A DNA stretch of 64,000 bases from Dryococelus australis (taxonomy: Eukaryota; Arthropoda; Insecta; Phasmatodea; Phasmatidae): NCBI GenBank assembly GCA_029891345.1, contig CM056999.1, positions 30,500,418 to 30,564,417 on the forward strand, given 5' to 3'. Each line of letters begins with the position of its first letter. The first letter of the stretch is position 1. The position numbers and the translations under genes were made by a program. The notes under the pieces are model-generated. The model made no database searches and was not told the origin of the DNA. It saw only the letters and a program-made list of their open reading frames with translations. Positions 1 through 10,953 of this stretch are shown here, piece after piece.

Positions 1-391
1 AAAAAATTCTATGTGCAAAATACAATTTTGCTCTGCTACGCATAAATATTTGCATATGAACGTTTTCCATACTTAAAACCTTTGACTTGTGTATCGCGTA
101 AATTTTAGTAACTCGAATTATATGTGTTTTGAAAATGACGTTCATTGAAAAAAACATAAATAATTATTTAGTGAAAATATCTCTTGAACGAAATTATACT
201 TAGTTGTAGTTTCCTGGATTACTTTCCTAAAATTAAAATGCTTTGGGATTTTCAATTTATTTAAAGTTATTGGATTAAATTTTTAATATGTTCTTAAAAA
301 CATCTTATATTTTCTTTGAATTTAATGTATTAAAGACATTTGGAATGTAATTCTTACTGGTGGTGAAATTATTTTTTTCCAGGGGGACTTG
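1..391. other. AT-rich non-coding stretch
   Basis: No open frame, repeat or signal that I can support. The sequence is strongly AT-rich with many short stops in all frames. Confidence 0.6.
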
Positions 392-870
392 TCAAATTTT
401 ATTTAGTTGGAAGCAAATATTCAAACAAGCTATTGTCTGGGGTTGAAGATATGGCAAAACGTTTTCTGGCCAGGTGTTCGCTCTGGGAGAGTTAAAAATA
501 CCTGGCCTGAGGGAGGGAGGTAGACAGGGGTCCGAGCTGGACGAACGAACAATTCTTGGGTAGGGGTGAGAGGGATAGGGCTCATAGTGGTGTAATGGGA
601 TCTTTCCAACCACAGAACTGCTTCCAACCACTGTCCATAATCGCAATCTTAGTTTCTCGTCAGTCAACGGGCTGTGTACATGGTTACCTGACTCTGCTCT
701 AAGAACTACCAATTCAACACAATGTGTTTGGCAAGCTGCCGGCCTCTCATCCGACGATGGAGGGTATCCGGACTTTGCAGTCGGCCAACCTACTGTACGC
801 CTGACTGCTAGTCGCAATTCTCATAAGCCCTTTTTTCAATTATCTGGCCACGATTCAAACCTCACTCCTA
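392..870 (-). other. GC-richer patch, possible old repeat copy
   Basis: A GC-richer block embedded in AT-rich DNA. Its minus strand is open for 141 codons (392-817), but the translation shows no domain and the start is not supported. On the minus strand near 848-870 the bases GGTTTGAATCGTGG resemble a tRNA-type B box, which would fit a degraded tRNA-derived SINE. No A box was found at the expected distance, so this remains a guess. Confidence 0.25.
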
Positions 871-1190
871 ATATTGGTAAAATACAGTGAAAAATATTTA
901 AACATCACTAAAATTTTCTTTTTTAATAATCGTCGATTAATGTGTGAATTCCTCTATGAGTGTTAACTACGGGATTCGTTAAACTTTTATTAGGATAAGT
1001 TTTCAATGAGAGTTATGTTAAAATTATTCGAACCTAAAAACTTTGTTTCCATTAAGACATTTTACGTGGTTATTTTTCATGTGAAACATTTCTTTGTAGG
1101 TATAATTCACAGCATGTATGAATAGTGTGCAAATTGTTTCCTTCATTTGGAAGTTTGCTCATCTTGTCATTGGAAAATGTCATGGAAAAT
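871..1190. other. AT-rich non-coding stretch
   Basis: Nothing recognisable between the two GC-richer patches. Confidence 0.55.
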
Positions 1191-2110
1191 CTATGCAACA
1201 GTCGCAGAGGATAAAATAATTCCTTTTAACTGGATTAGGGCTGGAAAGAGTAGGGTATTTGTTAGTTCGGGAAGAAAGACTTCTGTTGAGTTGATGCAGG
1301 GTAAAATGAAATGAGATAGCAGCTGATGTGTATTGCATGGGACAGAACAGCCCCTGCACCAATGCCAGTCATCGTGTGGGTGCAGTCGCCCTTGAAGTTG
1401 AGATACTGTCAATACTACCATGTAGGTGAACCAACACTCCAGTATCAACAGTAACTGAGGATGCAGAGTCCTTCTGCTTCTTGTCGAGTGTGTCAGAAAA
1501 CAGGACAGCTCAGTCATGACACCAACTCCATCTTTGCCCTTCCGCACCAATGCCAGGATCTCCAATCCATGGATGAAGGTGGGGAGAGATCTATCAGGGA
1601 ACAACCCCCTCTCCTCACCAACAAAATAGCCTGTCAGTCTGGGAAACGCAAGACATCCGGGGCCTACCAGTGGTAGTGGCGGCGATTCCGCTGGCCCAGG
1701 AGTGAAGGCTGACATTGGGGTGCTTCCAAGGTTCGATGCATTCCAACCCATTCATCGTGCACCCACAGTCGGCAGCCCGCAGATTCCAGCAGTGAGGATC
1801 ACTAAACTTCGCATTTTTCAGCATCTCGAGATCCCCCTCCCCATCTTGTCCAGCAGATGCGCATCACCATCTGGTACTGAGATACCGATGTTCCCGATCT
1901 CCAGCCAGTCAGTTGGTTCACGTGCTGCTATATGATTATTAGCAGTCACACCAGAGCCTGGGAATCCCCTATCCACAACCTAGGGATATAACAAGTTGCA
2001 GATAGTCGCCGCACTCAGGCTGCCATGGTCCCATCGTACTCGCAGATGCACCTCACTTTTGCTGATCCTCAAGTTGCACTCCATTCCCAACAAGCGAGCA
2101 GCAATGAGCA
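1191..2110 (-). other. GC-rich patch with unassigned 186-codon ORF
   Basis: GC-rich block of about 900 bases. The minus strand is open for 186 codons (1191-1751) and the opposite strand is open for shorter stretches, as expected for GC-rich DNA. The translation has no domain, signal peptide or repeat that I recognise. The sharp composition change on both sides suggests an inserted repeat such as a retroelement fragment rather than a host exon. Function unknown. Confidence 0.25.
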
Positions 2111-3718
2111 CAATATTCATCCCATAACAGTTTAGCTTGATATTTAAAAAAAATTATAGATGGACAGTATATATATATAAATAAAAAGGTGGGATGTTTT
2201 TGTAAACAACAACAAACATTAAACGAATTATTGTAATGGTATCTAATCTGTTTATAAGTAAAAAAATATATTTTAAATTATTTAATATTTTGTACTTAAA
2301 AACCTAGTGCTATCTCTTGGTGAACAGTTAGTTGTAATATTGATAACATTTATTCTATTTTTCTACTTAAGAAGCATTTTCTAATAAGCAAACTTTTTTT
2401 AACTTGATTAGAATGGACTAATTTACTCTTCATTATATAATATGTTTTGTAAAAAATGTACTATTTTTTAAAGATATTTTAATAATCTCATAACGTCGTT
2501 GACAAATGACTATAATTTAACTACGCATTTATGAAGGAAATTATAATTATTATGCAAAATGTCACGTGGGGCCCACTTGTTAGCATTATTTGGTTTTGTC
2601 AAAGACTTATATTTACCAACGAGTTGACAAATTTACACCCATTTCTGGTAATCACATGACAGGCACTTTTTCCAGTTTTCTGCTCGAACCAGGGGGTGGG
2701 GGGTTATTCTAAGTTATATGTTTTGTTTCTTCTCGGCTAGATTATTTGTTATTACTCGAATTTTCGTTTACTAATGAAAGGAGCTATGCTAAGCACATTC
2801 TAGTGTTTGTTTGACATCACTATGTTTGCTAAGAATCTCGAAATGAAAACGAAGGCCTTCTGGGCCTTCATTACTTAGTTTTATTATAAAAATTTGACTG
2901 GTGTGTTTTTTTTTTGGGACAGTGTGCCTTCAGGCATTACACAAACACAAATACGTATTTTAGATAACTGTTTTAAAAGCACCAATTAAACTTTCTGATT
3001 TAATTTGTAATCTAAGCAGCACTGTAGGCTGGCTAATGTGCGGAATCTATTAGATTATTACAGTTGTTGATATTGAAATAAGATATCTTTATAATGAAAT
3101 AAGATATCATAAAGAATGATTTATTTAAAAAATTTGCTTTGAATAATGTAGTTCGTAAATCACAAGATAGGAAGCGCTAAAATGTAAATAATTCTTGGTG
3201 GTTTACATTCAAAATACTTTCTCTTGAAAATAATTGAGTAAAATTCATATTTTGATATAAATACAATCCACAAGAAACAACACAGTGTATAGTTTATTGT
3301 TCATCACTTATTTTATAATATGTTTATTATAAATAATAGAGGAAAATGCTTGTTTGAAAATAGATTGCAGAAAAAAAAAAGTAAAATGTTTATTCAAAAA
3401 GATCTTTAGGTATGTAACAAACAAATTTATGTGTGCTATTTCTTATCGGCGTACATGCAAATTTATTTAATTTAGTGCAAATGAAATAATCACATATTTA
3501 TGTTTAACACAGCATATGTTCAACCAAGTTATAAAATTAAATAATACAATTTGATACACTTTATGATGCAAACCTTCCATATTTTAATTTAGGGTTTTAT
3601 ATACAAAAAAAAGCGAAATACATTAAAAGTTATATTTATTTTTGTAACATTTGCATATACAATACAATACAGTACAATTTATAATAACATTACTTTTCAC
3701 AATTATATATATACTTTT
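2111..3718. other. AT-rich stretch with small hairpins, no gene
   Basis: No coding region. Two short hairpins lie close together: GAAGGCC-ttctg-GGCCTTC at about 2851-2870 and a GCC-ttca-GGC stem flanked by GTGT/ACAC near 2920-2942. The 14-mer tgaaataagatatc occurs twice near 3072 and 3093. None of these has an obvious role. Confidence 0.5.
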
Positions 3719-4552
3719 TTACATTGGTATTCCTCCACTATACATGTTTATGAGAATCTTATTTCCTTCTGTCGAATTGGTTCGAAACTTTTCCACAGAA
3801 TAGCGAATATTGGGAATAAGATTGATGTGATGCCCGTGGTCAAAAAACTTTTCTGGTAAGGAGCAGAAAATGTATGGCAAAAGAAATACATTTTTGTCGT
3901 CCATTAAAAATAACTGCTTTTGGAAATCTCCCATTTGCAATATCCAAATGCACTTTGTGTTCTGTTAGATAAAATTCATAACTTTCAAACGATTTTTTTT
4001 TAACAATTCATTGACTGTTTTTGTATATGTTTTTACGGATGTCTGAGGCATGATTGCATTCAAAATTACATGCATGACTTTTGCGTAATTATGTAGATAT
4101 TTACCATAATGAATCTGATAAATTTCGGGCCGTGGCACATTCTTTATTTTTTATCTCGGTGGTAATTTGAAATACTTTTCCAAAGTCAAGTATTGGTCTG
4201 CCTGACAGTCTTCAGGATCATACAAGAGCACTGTTTTCTTATGGCATCTTGGCATCTTGGCGAATGAAATATATCAACTGCATGAGCTCCTCTTCCATCA
4301 AGTTGTTTACTGTTTCTTTGTGATCGCGAATTGTGTGCAGTAGATACAGCATGGGTGTAACTCGACATAAATGTATGAGAAGTTGGTGTGCAAACAACAT
4401 CGTGCCTATGGCTATGGGAATGGGAATGCTGACAAACTTGAAATATTGAGTTCCAAAAAGCCTGTAGATCGAGTTGACCGTAATTATAAGCGAAAATTGC
4501 TTCGCATCCAACACCAAGTACGTTAGATTCATGTCTTAAATCCTCTCTTCAG

Positions 4553-4608
<56 letters not shown>

Positions 4609-6711
4609 ATTTCAGACTTTAGAAATTTCATTTGTTTCTCTACAGTTTTCGTACGGTCGAGTAAAGACTATAAAGTTTGTGGTGAATGGAGTTTTCGCAT
4701 GTGAGAGTAAAATAATCAGAATGGGAGTATCGCCAGTCAACAACTTCCTGATAGGCTGGCCGGAATGCATCAGGTTCATGTATTCCGAATAATTTTGGGT
4801 TTTGTCTTCCATCATGTACATCATTCCTCAGCATTTCATCGAACATGTCGCGGGATATCAGAGCATTTTCAAACACTAGATTCAATACTTTGTCGCAGCA
4901 ATAACCGACAGTCGATCTGGAAAGTTGTTTGTTGATGATGATGTCTGGGTAGAAACTATTGACGTCATATTTAATAACATTCCAAAAAGACAGTGGTTTG
5001 CAAACACCACTGCTCTGGAATATTCTTTTTTCATGTACTTGAACTTTGATTTGGAGTAGATTGGTCTAATGTCCATCGCAGACATTCTTTAGGTGAATGA
5101 CAAACATTTCAGATCGGGCATGGCCAGCAAAACGGACTCATTGCTCTGGTATCCTGGTAACATACCAAAAGACAGCATATTCGCGATCTGGTGAGAAATG
5201 GCACTAATCGAACTGTCTTCAAGATTGCAGTTAAAGAGATTGGCCAATTGGTTGGTGAAAATTGCCAAATTAAGCTTGCTGTAAAGTCCGACTACGGCCA
5301 TGCAATCCCTCTTGCTGTAAATTAAAGCCTGCTCCATGTGGTAGAAAACAATAGAGTCTGTGTTCGTTTCACCTGTAAGTTTACTGCAAGCGCTGCCACC
5401 AATGTACTTAGTGTGGCGCACTTGTATGTTTGTGTATTAAGAGTTCACTGCATCAAACTTTCCTTTGTTGTATGGCTCGATGTGAATGATATTTCTCAGA
5501 CACTCGTGATGAAAGTCATCGTCTGTGATGGTGTCATCTAGAATATAATAAATTTGCATAAGCATAGAGTTCAAATCGATTTTACTAAACTTTTGGCTCA
5601 GATAGTTTTTAGACAGGTTCCCGAGCGACAAATTCCCACTGGCCAATGCATTTTTTTTTTCAAGATTGTCAATGTAATGAATATGATACAGTCGCGGTGA
5701 AAACGAATTAATGGAGCTATGGATAATTTTCCAAGGCTTACAAATGGTTTTATTTCGCATTGCATATTGATAACCCACAAGCGAGTCAATAGGAATTTCA
5801 AATCGTATTCTATAATGTTGTGGTCGACGAAGTAATGTGGGTAATTTTGGTATCCCATTAGCACTTTCAGGAAGTATCCCTGACTATACCAAAAGAGAAA
5901 GTTGGTAATGAGATCCTCTTTGTGTGAGAAACTTTGGCTCCAGATGCATTTCACGGGCAGTCTTTCGTATTTCTTCCGCATTTCCACGTCAAAACCATCG
6001 GGCATGCCTAGACATTTTAGGTACGAAATTATACTCCCTTCGACATCCAGATACTCGCAATAGAGTACAAATATGAGCAGTTTTTCTGGACCAAAACCCC
6101 TCAGGGGCAAGTCTTCCAAATTATCCACACCAGTCTCGATGTCGAAGCCCACGACAGGAATGTACTCGTACAGATGAGTGTAGTCGAAAGATGTGTCCAG
6201 GAACAGATGCTTAGATTGCACAAAATATATTTTCCACCATGAGATTACCGACTCCATGTTTCAATCTGCGAAACTTTAGTTTTGCAAGTTGATTCAGTTT
6301 GACAGATGGATTTTGCAAATATCTGTTCTGAAGTATCGATGTACAACTCCATTTGCAACATGAAATGCGCATCAGTCGACTGGATGGTAAAGTAGTATTT
6401 TTTTTTCGCAATTATTTTCACGAGAAGTTTGTAGATTGTGTTCAAGTTACTCGTTGTGAGAAATTCAATTTTTACCAAATTATATGAAACGTACAATGTG
6501 CTTGCCGAATTTTGAGTTAGAATTTCCGACAATTTGAATTAGTTTCCAGAGAGATTGTCGTGTCGATGATTGAATCGATATACGGTTCATATAACTCAAT
6601 CAGTAGTTGACGCATTTTGTATTTCATGTTTTCAGCAACTATAAAGTATATTGAGAGGGGAAATGTCATTATTTGTTCATGCCTAGTCATCGTTTTGAAA
6701 TCGATGCCCAT
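3719..6711 (-). pseudogene. Virus-type family B DNA polymerase, degraded
   Basis: Relic of a replicative DNA polymerase with 3'-5' exonuclease, about 1000 codons long when followed through several frames. Seen in order on the minus strand: an unassigned N-terminal part (6711-6245); exonuclease motif I, FDIETG, at about 6129-6146; exonuclease motif II, NIIEYD, at 5802-5819; an exo III-like YSKRD near 5300; polymerase motif A, DVNSFYP, at 4946-4966; and motif B, KQFSLIITVNSIYRLFG, at about 4450-4505. In motif B the usual Gly after Tyr is Arg. I did not find a motif C (YxDTDS). The C-terminal part ends at 3719. Breaks: stops and frame changes near 6530, 6240, 5600, 5430, 5090 and 4240, plus a 51-base poly-T between motifs A and B. 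The family is secure. The source (nudivirus-like virus, another large insect DNA virus, or Polinton/adintovirus) is not settled. Confidence 0.85.
4556..4606. repeat. Poly-T tract of 51 bases inside the polymerase relic
   Basis: Uninterrupted run of T (poly-A on the polymerase's coding strand). It lies between polymerase motifs A and B, where the protein would otherwise continue. TTCAGA occurs just before it (near 4548) and again just after it (near 4610), which could be a short target duplication of an A-tail insertion or could be chance. Confidence 0.9.
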
Positions 6712-6859
6712 TACATATATCTGATTGTTGTAGATGAAAGACCTGAATATAAATATTTTATTTTGTAGATTTAAAGAACGTGGAGGGCTAAAAAAATTTT
6801 GTTATTTAAGAACCTTTAGTCATAGCTAACAAACTAAGTTGTACAATAACCAGAGCATG

Positions 6860-8224
6860 GCAAATATTCAAAAATATATACAACGACCCAGAACTGAAAA
6901 CTTTGGACAAATTAAAATGGTTTTACATGTATTTTGGCAACTGTCTCTTGGAATGAATTTACACTCGCGAAAATGGTGATGGCAAAGACTCTGACGAAGA
7001 TTTCGAAGAGGAATTTGATGGCGATCTTAATAACAATACTTACATTCCGTTATAATATAAAGATTTTCGGGCCAAGTTCCCAAACACCTCATTCAAAGGC
7101 TATATATACGCCAAACAACTGTTGTCCTCTGGCACTTTTGATATTAACTCAAAAGATCAACTAGTCTTGCTACAACATCTGCTACTTTCACAATAAGACC
7201 ATCGAGGGAACAACGACTTTTTATATACCTAGTGGTAAACTAAAAGAAATAACGAATTGTTTCTCCTTTGCAGAAAAAAAAAAAAAAAAACTTTACGAGC
7301 ACAAAACTGGTATTCATGAGTCATCACACAGCTGCTCCCTGATTTATTATTCCAATCAAACCACGATAGAACGCACATATCATTCGATGGGAATGACTAA
7401 GGAACAAAGACGACACTCCCCTATTCACGAAATTAAAATTACACAATGTGTTTGTATACGAATGTAATCGCAACTCTATTCGGGGATCGGTCAAAATCCC
7501 AATACCTCCTAATGCCCTATCTTTAAACGAATACTTGACTTCACCATTGAGATTCGTCCATTTAGTTGATAGCCTATTCCAATCGGGAGACTACATATAC
7601 AACCAGTTTAAATAGTACATTAGCGCAAAAAATTTAGCTGATGTATACTTCGTACCAAAATTGGAAAACTTTGACACACTTTGACACAGACCTACTTTTT
7701 TCACTTTTGCTGTAGAAGAATATGCAGCTAGCTGGAGAAGTGTATTCTTTCACTTGCTCGATATTTATGTGGGAAATATGAAAACTGAGTTTACAATTTC
7801 TATAAAAACAAAAACTGCTACATCGTGCGGCATTAGACATTTTGTCAAACGACCAGCTCATAATTTGGCATGTTCAATCAAGAGTAATCATGCACACACT
7901 TTACCAAATGCAAGTTACTTTCAATGTGTTCACGTGACCACAAATTCAGATACAACAGGACAAATAATCACTTCTCCAAAATCACTAATCATGAATGCCA
8001 TTTGCAATCGTGTTTTACAAGCTCAAATTGAAAAGATTGAAAAAAAAGGATATGGCCAAATTATACGAACATTCTTGTTATTTCGAACCTCATTTGATAC
8101 GAGCTTTATACAGTCTGTTTGGCTGTTCCAACAAAATGCACACTTTACTTTGCTCGGAAAACATTTTCTTAAATTCTGTTTGAATGAGTTTAAAGGTAAT
8201 GTAAAAAAACTGTTTTTTAAATAA
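6860..8224 (+). pseudogene. Unassigned ORF relic of the virus-like block
   Basis: Plus-strand coding remnant divergent from the polymerase. The best part is an open frame from about 7430 to 8224, interrupted only by an in-frame TAG near 7613 and a TGA near 7683. The last 156 codons (7754-8224) are uninterrupted and end in a lysine/phenylalanine-rich tail. Upstream, between 6860 and 7200, an acidic stretch (DGKDSDEDFEEEFDGDL) is readable in another frame. A run of 18 A at about 7274-7291 probably marks another frameshift. I recognise no domain. Head-to-head arrangement with the polymerase and similar AT-rich composition suggest the same origin. Virus structural protein is possible but unproven. 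Confidence 0.4.
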
Positions 8225-8470
8225 ATAAAACTTATTTTAAAAATAATATAATTATAAAAACGATGCATACATAAAACATATTTCTTTTAAATCTGTATAA
8301 AATTAATTAATATTTACCCAAGGGCACACATTTACCATGGGAATTAGGATCTCTCGGGTTAGGATATATAATTTTTTAATTTTAAAAAGTTATCCATACT
8401 TTTGGAAATTATGCAGTTGAAACACTTCTCTCTCTCCCCACTATACACCCCCTACACAGATCGAATTTAG

Positions 8471-8964
8471 CTAAGAGATGTGATTGAGGTTGTGGTAGGA
8501 ACTGGTTAGGGGGGGGGGTACAGAGGGAACTGCTTCTGCTGCTGGGTCTGCAGTTGGGCGGGGGACAGCCGCTGGATCTGCTGCTGCCGGGTGAGAGGCT
8601 CTTGCAGCTGGGCGAGGGACAGCTGCTGGAGCTTCTGCTGCCAGGTGAGAGGTTCCTGGGGCTGGACGAGGGACAACCGGTGGAGCTGCTGCTGACGGGT
8701 GAGAGGCTCCTGCGGCTGGATGGGGGACAGCCACTGTAGCTACTGCTGCCGGGTAAGAGGCTCCTGTGGCTGGGCGGGGGACAGTCGCTAGAGCTGCTGC
8801 TAAATGACGGACAGCCACTGGAGCTGCTGCTGCCGGATGAGAGACTCCTGCAGCTGGCCGAGGGACAGCCGCTGTATTTATAATATGAGCCACTGTATTG
8901 TTGGGATCTTCGCCCGCCGGCTCCTCTCCCTTGCCCTTTCTCGCAGCATTGGCTTGTGGACAGC
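8471..8964 (-). CDS. Putative terminal exon encoding an Ala/Pro/Ser-rich repeat protein
   Basis: Open in two minus frames. One (stop at 8471) reads as an Ala/Pro/Val/His-rich 18-residue repeat, with units such as PAAGASHPAAAAPVAV. The other (stop at 8409) reads as a Ser/Cys/Pro-rich 18-residue repeat, such as GCPSSSPRNLSPGS. The repeat unit is 54 bp, so both frames stay open and I cannot say which is used. The exon start is placed at 8964 because the minus strand reads TTTTTCACAG immediately before it, a good 3' splice acceptor. Extending the first frame through this site gives a signal-peptide-like stretch that has no ATG, so it is probably intron sequence. A minus-strand TATA box at 9557-9564 and an ATG at 9437-9439 could provide the first exon. 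No homolog recognised. Confidence 0.4.
8520..8878 (-). repeat. 54-bp coding minisatellite, about 6 copies
   Basis: The phrase GGACAGCC or a close variant recurs at 8563, 8617, 8671, 8725, 8779, 8809 and 8863. The spacing is 54 bp except for one 30-bp step, a shortened unit with an internal deletion of 24 bp. All steps are multiples of three, so reading frames are preserved. Confidence 0.9.
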
Positions 8965-9346
8965 CTGTGAAAAATAAGCATAATACAATTAGTTTCACTT
9001 TAAAATCAAACAAAATATAACACTCTAAAAATAATATAATAACCTTAAGATTTTTTTCTCTTTGCTTCCAAAGAAAGCAAACCCATCTTTTTTTTTTTTT
9101 TGCAAAACTTACACATCTGTGTACTGTAGCATTGACAATGTTTAGTCCTTAACTTGCAGAATTTTTTAACATCCTGTTTTCGCTTTTTTTTTTTTTTAAT
9201 TCATTCCACTTTCTTCGTAAATTGTCTATCTTATTTTATCAATTCCGTCACCTTTTCATTTTGAATTTCCAACAGTTTCTCCAGTTATTCTTTTGCCACT
9301 GCACATTTTTCTATGAGTATGTTAATCTCCATTATCGTAGTATGGC

Positions 9347-9439
9347 GACTCAAAAACTTTTATAAATTTCTACAAAATTTGATTGCATTCCCTCAAACAG
9401 CCTGTCTAACACTTCCTTTTCTTCGCCAACCTTGTCCAT
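9347..9439 (-). CDS. Possible short first exon or small ORF upstream of the 54-bp repeat gene
   Basis: An ATG at 9437-9439 opens a 30-codon frame beginning MDKVGEEKEVLDRLFEG that looks like amphipathic coiled coil. It lies about 120 bases downstream of a minus-strand TATA box and upstream of the Ala/Pro-rich exon. The frame closes at a stop, and further coiled-coil-like stretches continue in other frames down to about 9200, so this could be a decayed exon. No homolog recognised. Confidence 0.3.
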
Positions 9440-9556
9440 TTCTGCCAAACTTGACTAACGGTCACTACTACAAATAGTGCTAAATATCACACTGCTTCCA
9501 AACAGTGTTATATCTGCAATACCTAGCACACAGACACTAGACCAAAGTGTGTGGTG

Positions 9557-9564
9557 TTTATATA
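9557..9564 (-). promoter_or_regulatory. TATA box (minus strand)
   Basis: Minus strand reads TATATAAA. A small ORF and the Ala/Pro-rich repeat exon lie downstream in the same orientation. It points away from the plus-strand TATA box at 9979, making a divergent arrangement about 415 bases apart. Confidence 0.45.
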
Positions 9565-9883
9565 TGCACCAAGTAAATTTTTACTTAGTATTTTGTGGTG
9601 GTAGGTAGGGATTACTTTATAAGCGAATTTTTTTCTTTTTTACTTCACGCACTCGTATGTTTGTGTTTCTTTTTTCCCTCATCAGTGTATCTGATATGCG
9701 CTCGCTCAAAGTCATAACTAGGGTTCGTACATGGGGCAGTGAGGTGACTGGCATACATTACTCAACTTGGCCTCATTATTATGCGATAATTGTCTCAGGG
9801 CAGAAATAATTTTTTTACAATGCAAAAAGGAGGTTCCCCTCATGTTCCCCCCCTCCCACCAGACTAACTTTTATTTTTTCTTC

Positions 9884-9978
9884 TAGTGTTCTGGGTAGGA
9901 GCCAGATTACATTTTTCTCCTAATGTCCTGGTAAGTGTCAGAGTATTTTTTCTCCAAGTGTTCCAGTCAAAGCCAGAT
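9884..9978 (+). repeat. Degenerate ~35-bp tandem repeat, 3 copies, before a TATA box
   Basis: Three diverged units, each containing a version of AGTGTTCTGG then GCCAGATTA and a T-rich end, run directly into the TATA box at 9979. Their position suggests upstream promoter elements, but that is inference. Confidence 0.5.
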
Positions 9979-9986
9979 TATATAAG
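9979..9986 (+). promoter_or_regulatory. TATA box of the octapeptide-repeat gene
   Basis: TATATAAG, 86 bases upstream of the ATG at 10072. It fits as the promoter of the octapeptide-repeat ORF. Confidence 0.5.
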
Positions 9987-10071
9987 CAGTGAACTTTGCG
10001 ACAAATAATATCAACCATCAGCCAATGGCAAACCTACAGTGCATTGTGTGTAGTGGTTCCCAGTGGTCAAG

Positions 10072-10720
10072 ATGCCAATCTTTGATGCCAATGATGTCGC
10101 TGTCTACGTCGAAGAGGCCATCAACATCAGTGACAAAGAGGCAGTGGCGGGGGCCAATACCTTCGACATTGAAGAGACAAACACCTTCAACATTAAAGAA
10201 TTTGGCATATTCAACTTCGAACACCTCATCGCCCTTGATGCCGAAGATGCCATTTTCTTCTGTGCCGAGGATGTCATGCTCTTCGACGCCGAAGAGGTAA
10301 TTCCCTTCAATGCCGATGATGTCATGCTCTTTGACACCAAAGAGGTCATCTTTCACACCCAAAAAAGAGGTCATCTTTCATGCCGAAGATCTCATCACCT
10401 TCGGTGTCAAGGATGCAGTCTCCTTCGATACTAAGGATGTCATCTCCTTCAACATCAACGATACCATCTACTTCTCAAGGAGGATGAGGCCCATTAAAGG
10501 AAGGAATCCACCTTCAGCACCATTGGCACCACCACCCTCTGCTGATGCGCATGTAATGGGAATGGCACCTCTCGCACCCAATATGATGCTCCCTGAAGGG
10601 TTTATGCAGATACCATTACAGGTACCTTTGCCACCTCCAGGCATTTCATTTTGTTTTAAGACTGTTTATTTCAATAATAGGACTGTTATTACAGTAACAA
10701 TTACTAATAAAAATAAATAA
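10072..10720 (+). CDS. Octapeptide-repeat protein, frameshifted
   Basis: Begins at ATG 10072 (MPIFDANDVAVYVEEAINI). The middle is built of degenerate 8-residue units of the type F-D-x-x-D/E-x-x-x, such as FDAEEVIP, FNADDVML, FDTKEVIF and FDTKDVIS, one unit per 24 bp, for roughly 15-17 units between about 10072 and 10480. The first frame runs to 10434 and the second from about 10360 to 10720. They join near an A-rich run (CACCCAAAAAAGAGG), where a partial duplication of AAGAGGTCATCTTT is also visible. The second frame ends in a Pro-rich segment (SAPLAPPPSADAHVMGM) and a Lys/Asn tail. It has its own TATA box and an AATAAA. No homolog recognised. Regular F/D periodicity suggests a beta-solenoid-like or scaffold repeat, but this is only inference. 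Confidence 0.5.
10706..10711 (+). terminator. AATAAA polyadenylation signal
   Basis: AATAAA overlaps the last codons of the octapeptide-repeat ORF, whose TAA stop is at 10718-10720. A second AATAAT follows directly. Confidence 0.45.
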
Positions 10721-10953
10721 TAATTTTTTCAATTGTGTTTCATTTCTATATTACATAATAAGATGTATTTATATTTCTTTTACAGCAAATATTATTGATT
10801 ATTATAGTTGTGTTGTTGGTTTTAATAACTGAGAAGTTGCACTCAAAGATGAACATTTTGTACAACCTCTAGAGATATTTAATAATCCCCACCACAATTT
10901 TTACCTCCATCACTTCAGTCGTCTCCGACAACCGAATATAATTCCAGACATTA

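Noticed and set aside
1191-1751. 186-codon minus-strand gene
   Set aside because: Longest frame of the first 3 kb, but no domain, and shorter opposite-strand frames are also open in a GC-rich patch; not called as a CDS.
2189-2202. 14-mer AAAAAGGTGGGATG shared with 57364
   Set aside because: Flanking bases do not extend the match, so chance is likely.
5338-5541. 67-codon plus frame over the polymerase relic
   Set aside because: Opposite-strand shadow of the polymerase coding sequence.
8471-9013. Signal peptide at the start of the Ala/Pro-rich 180-codon frame
   Set aside because: The frame begins at TTG, not ATG, and the hydrophobic stretch coincides with a T-rich intron end before a clear CAG acceptor at 8965, so it is probably untranslated.
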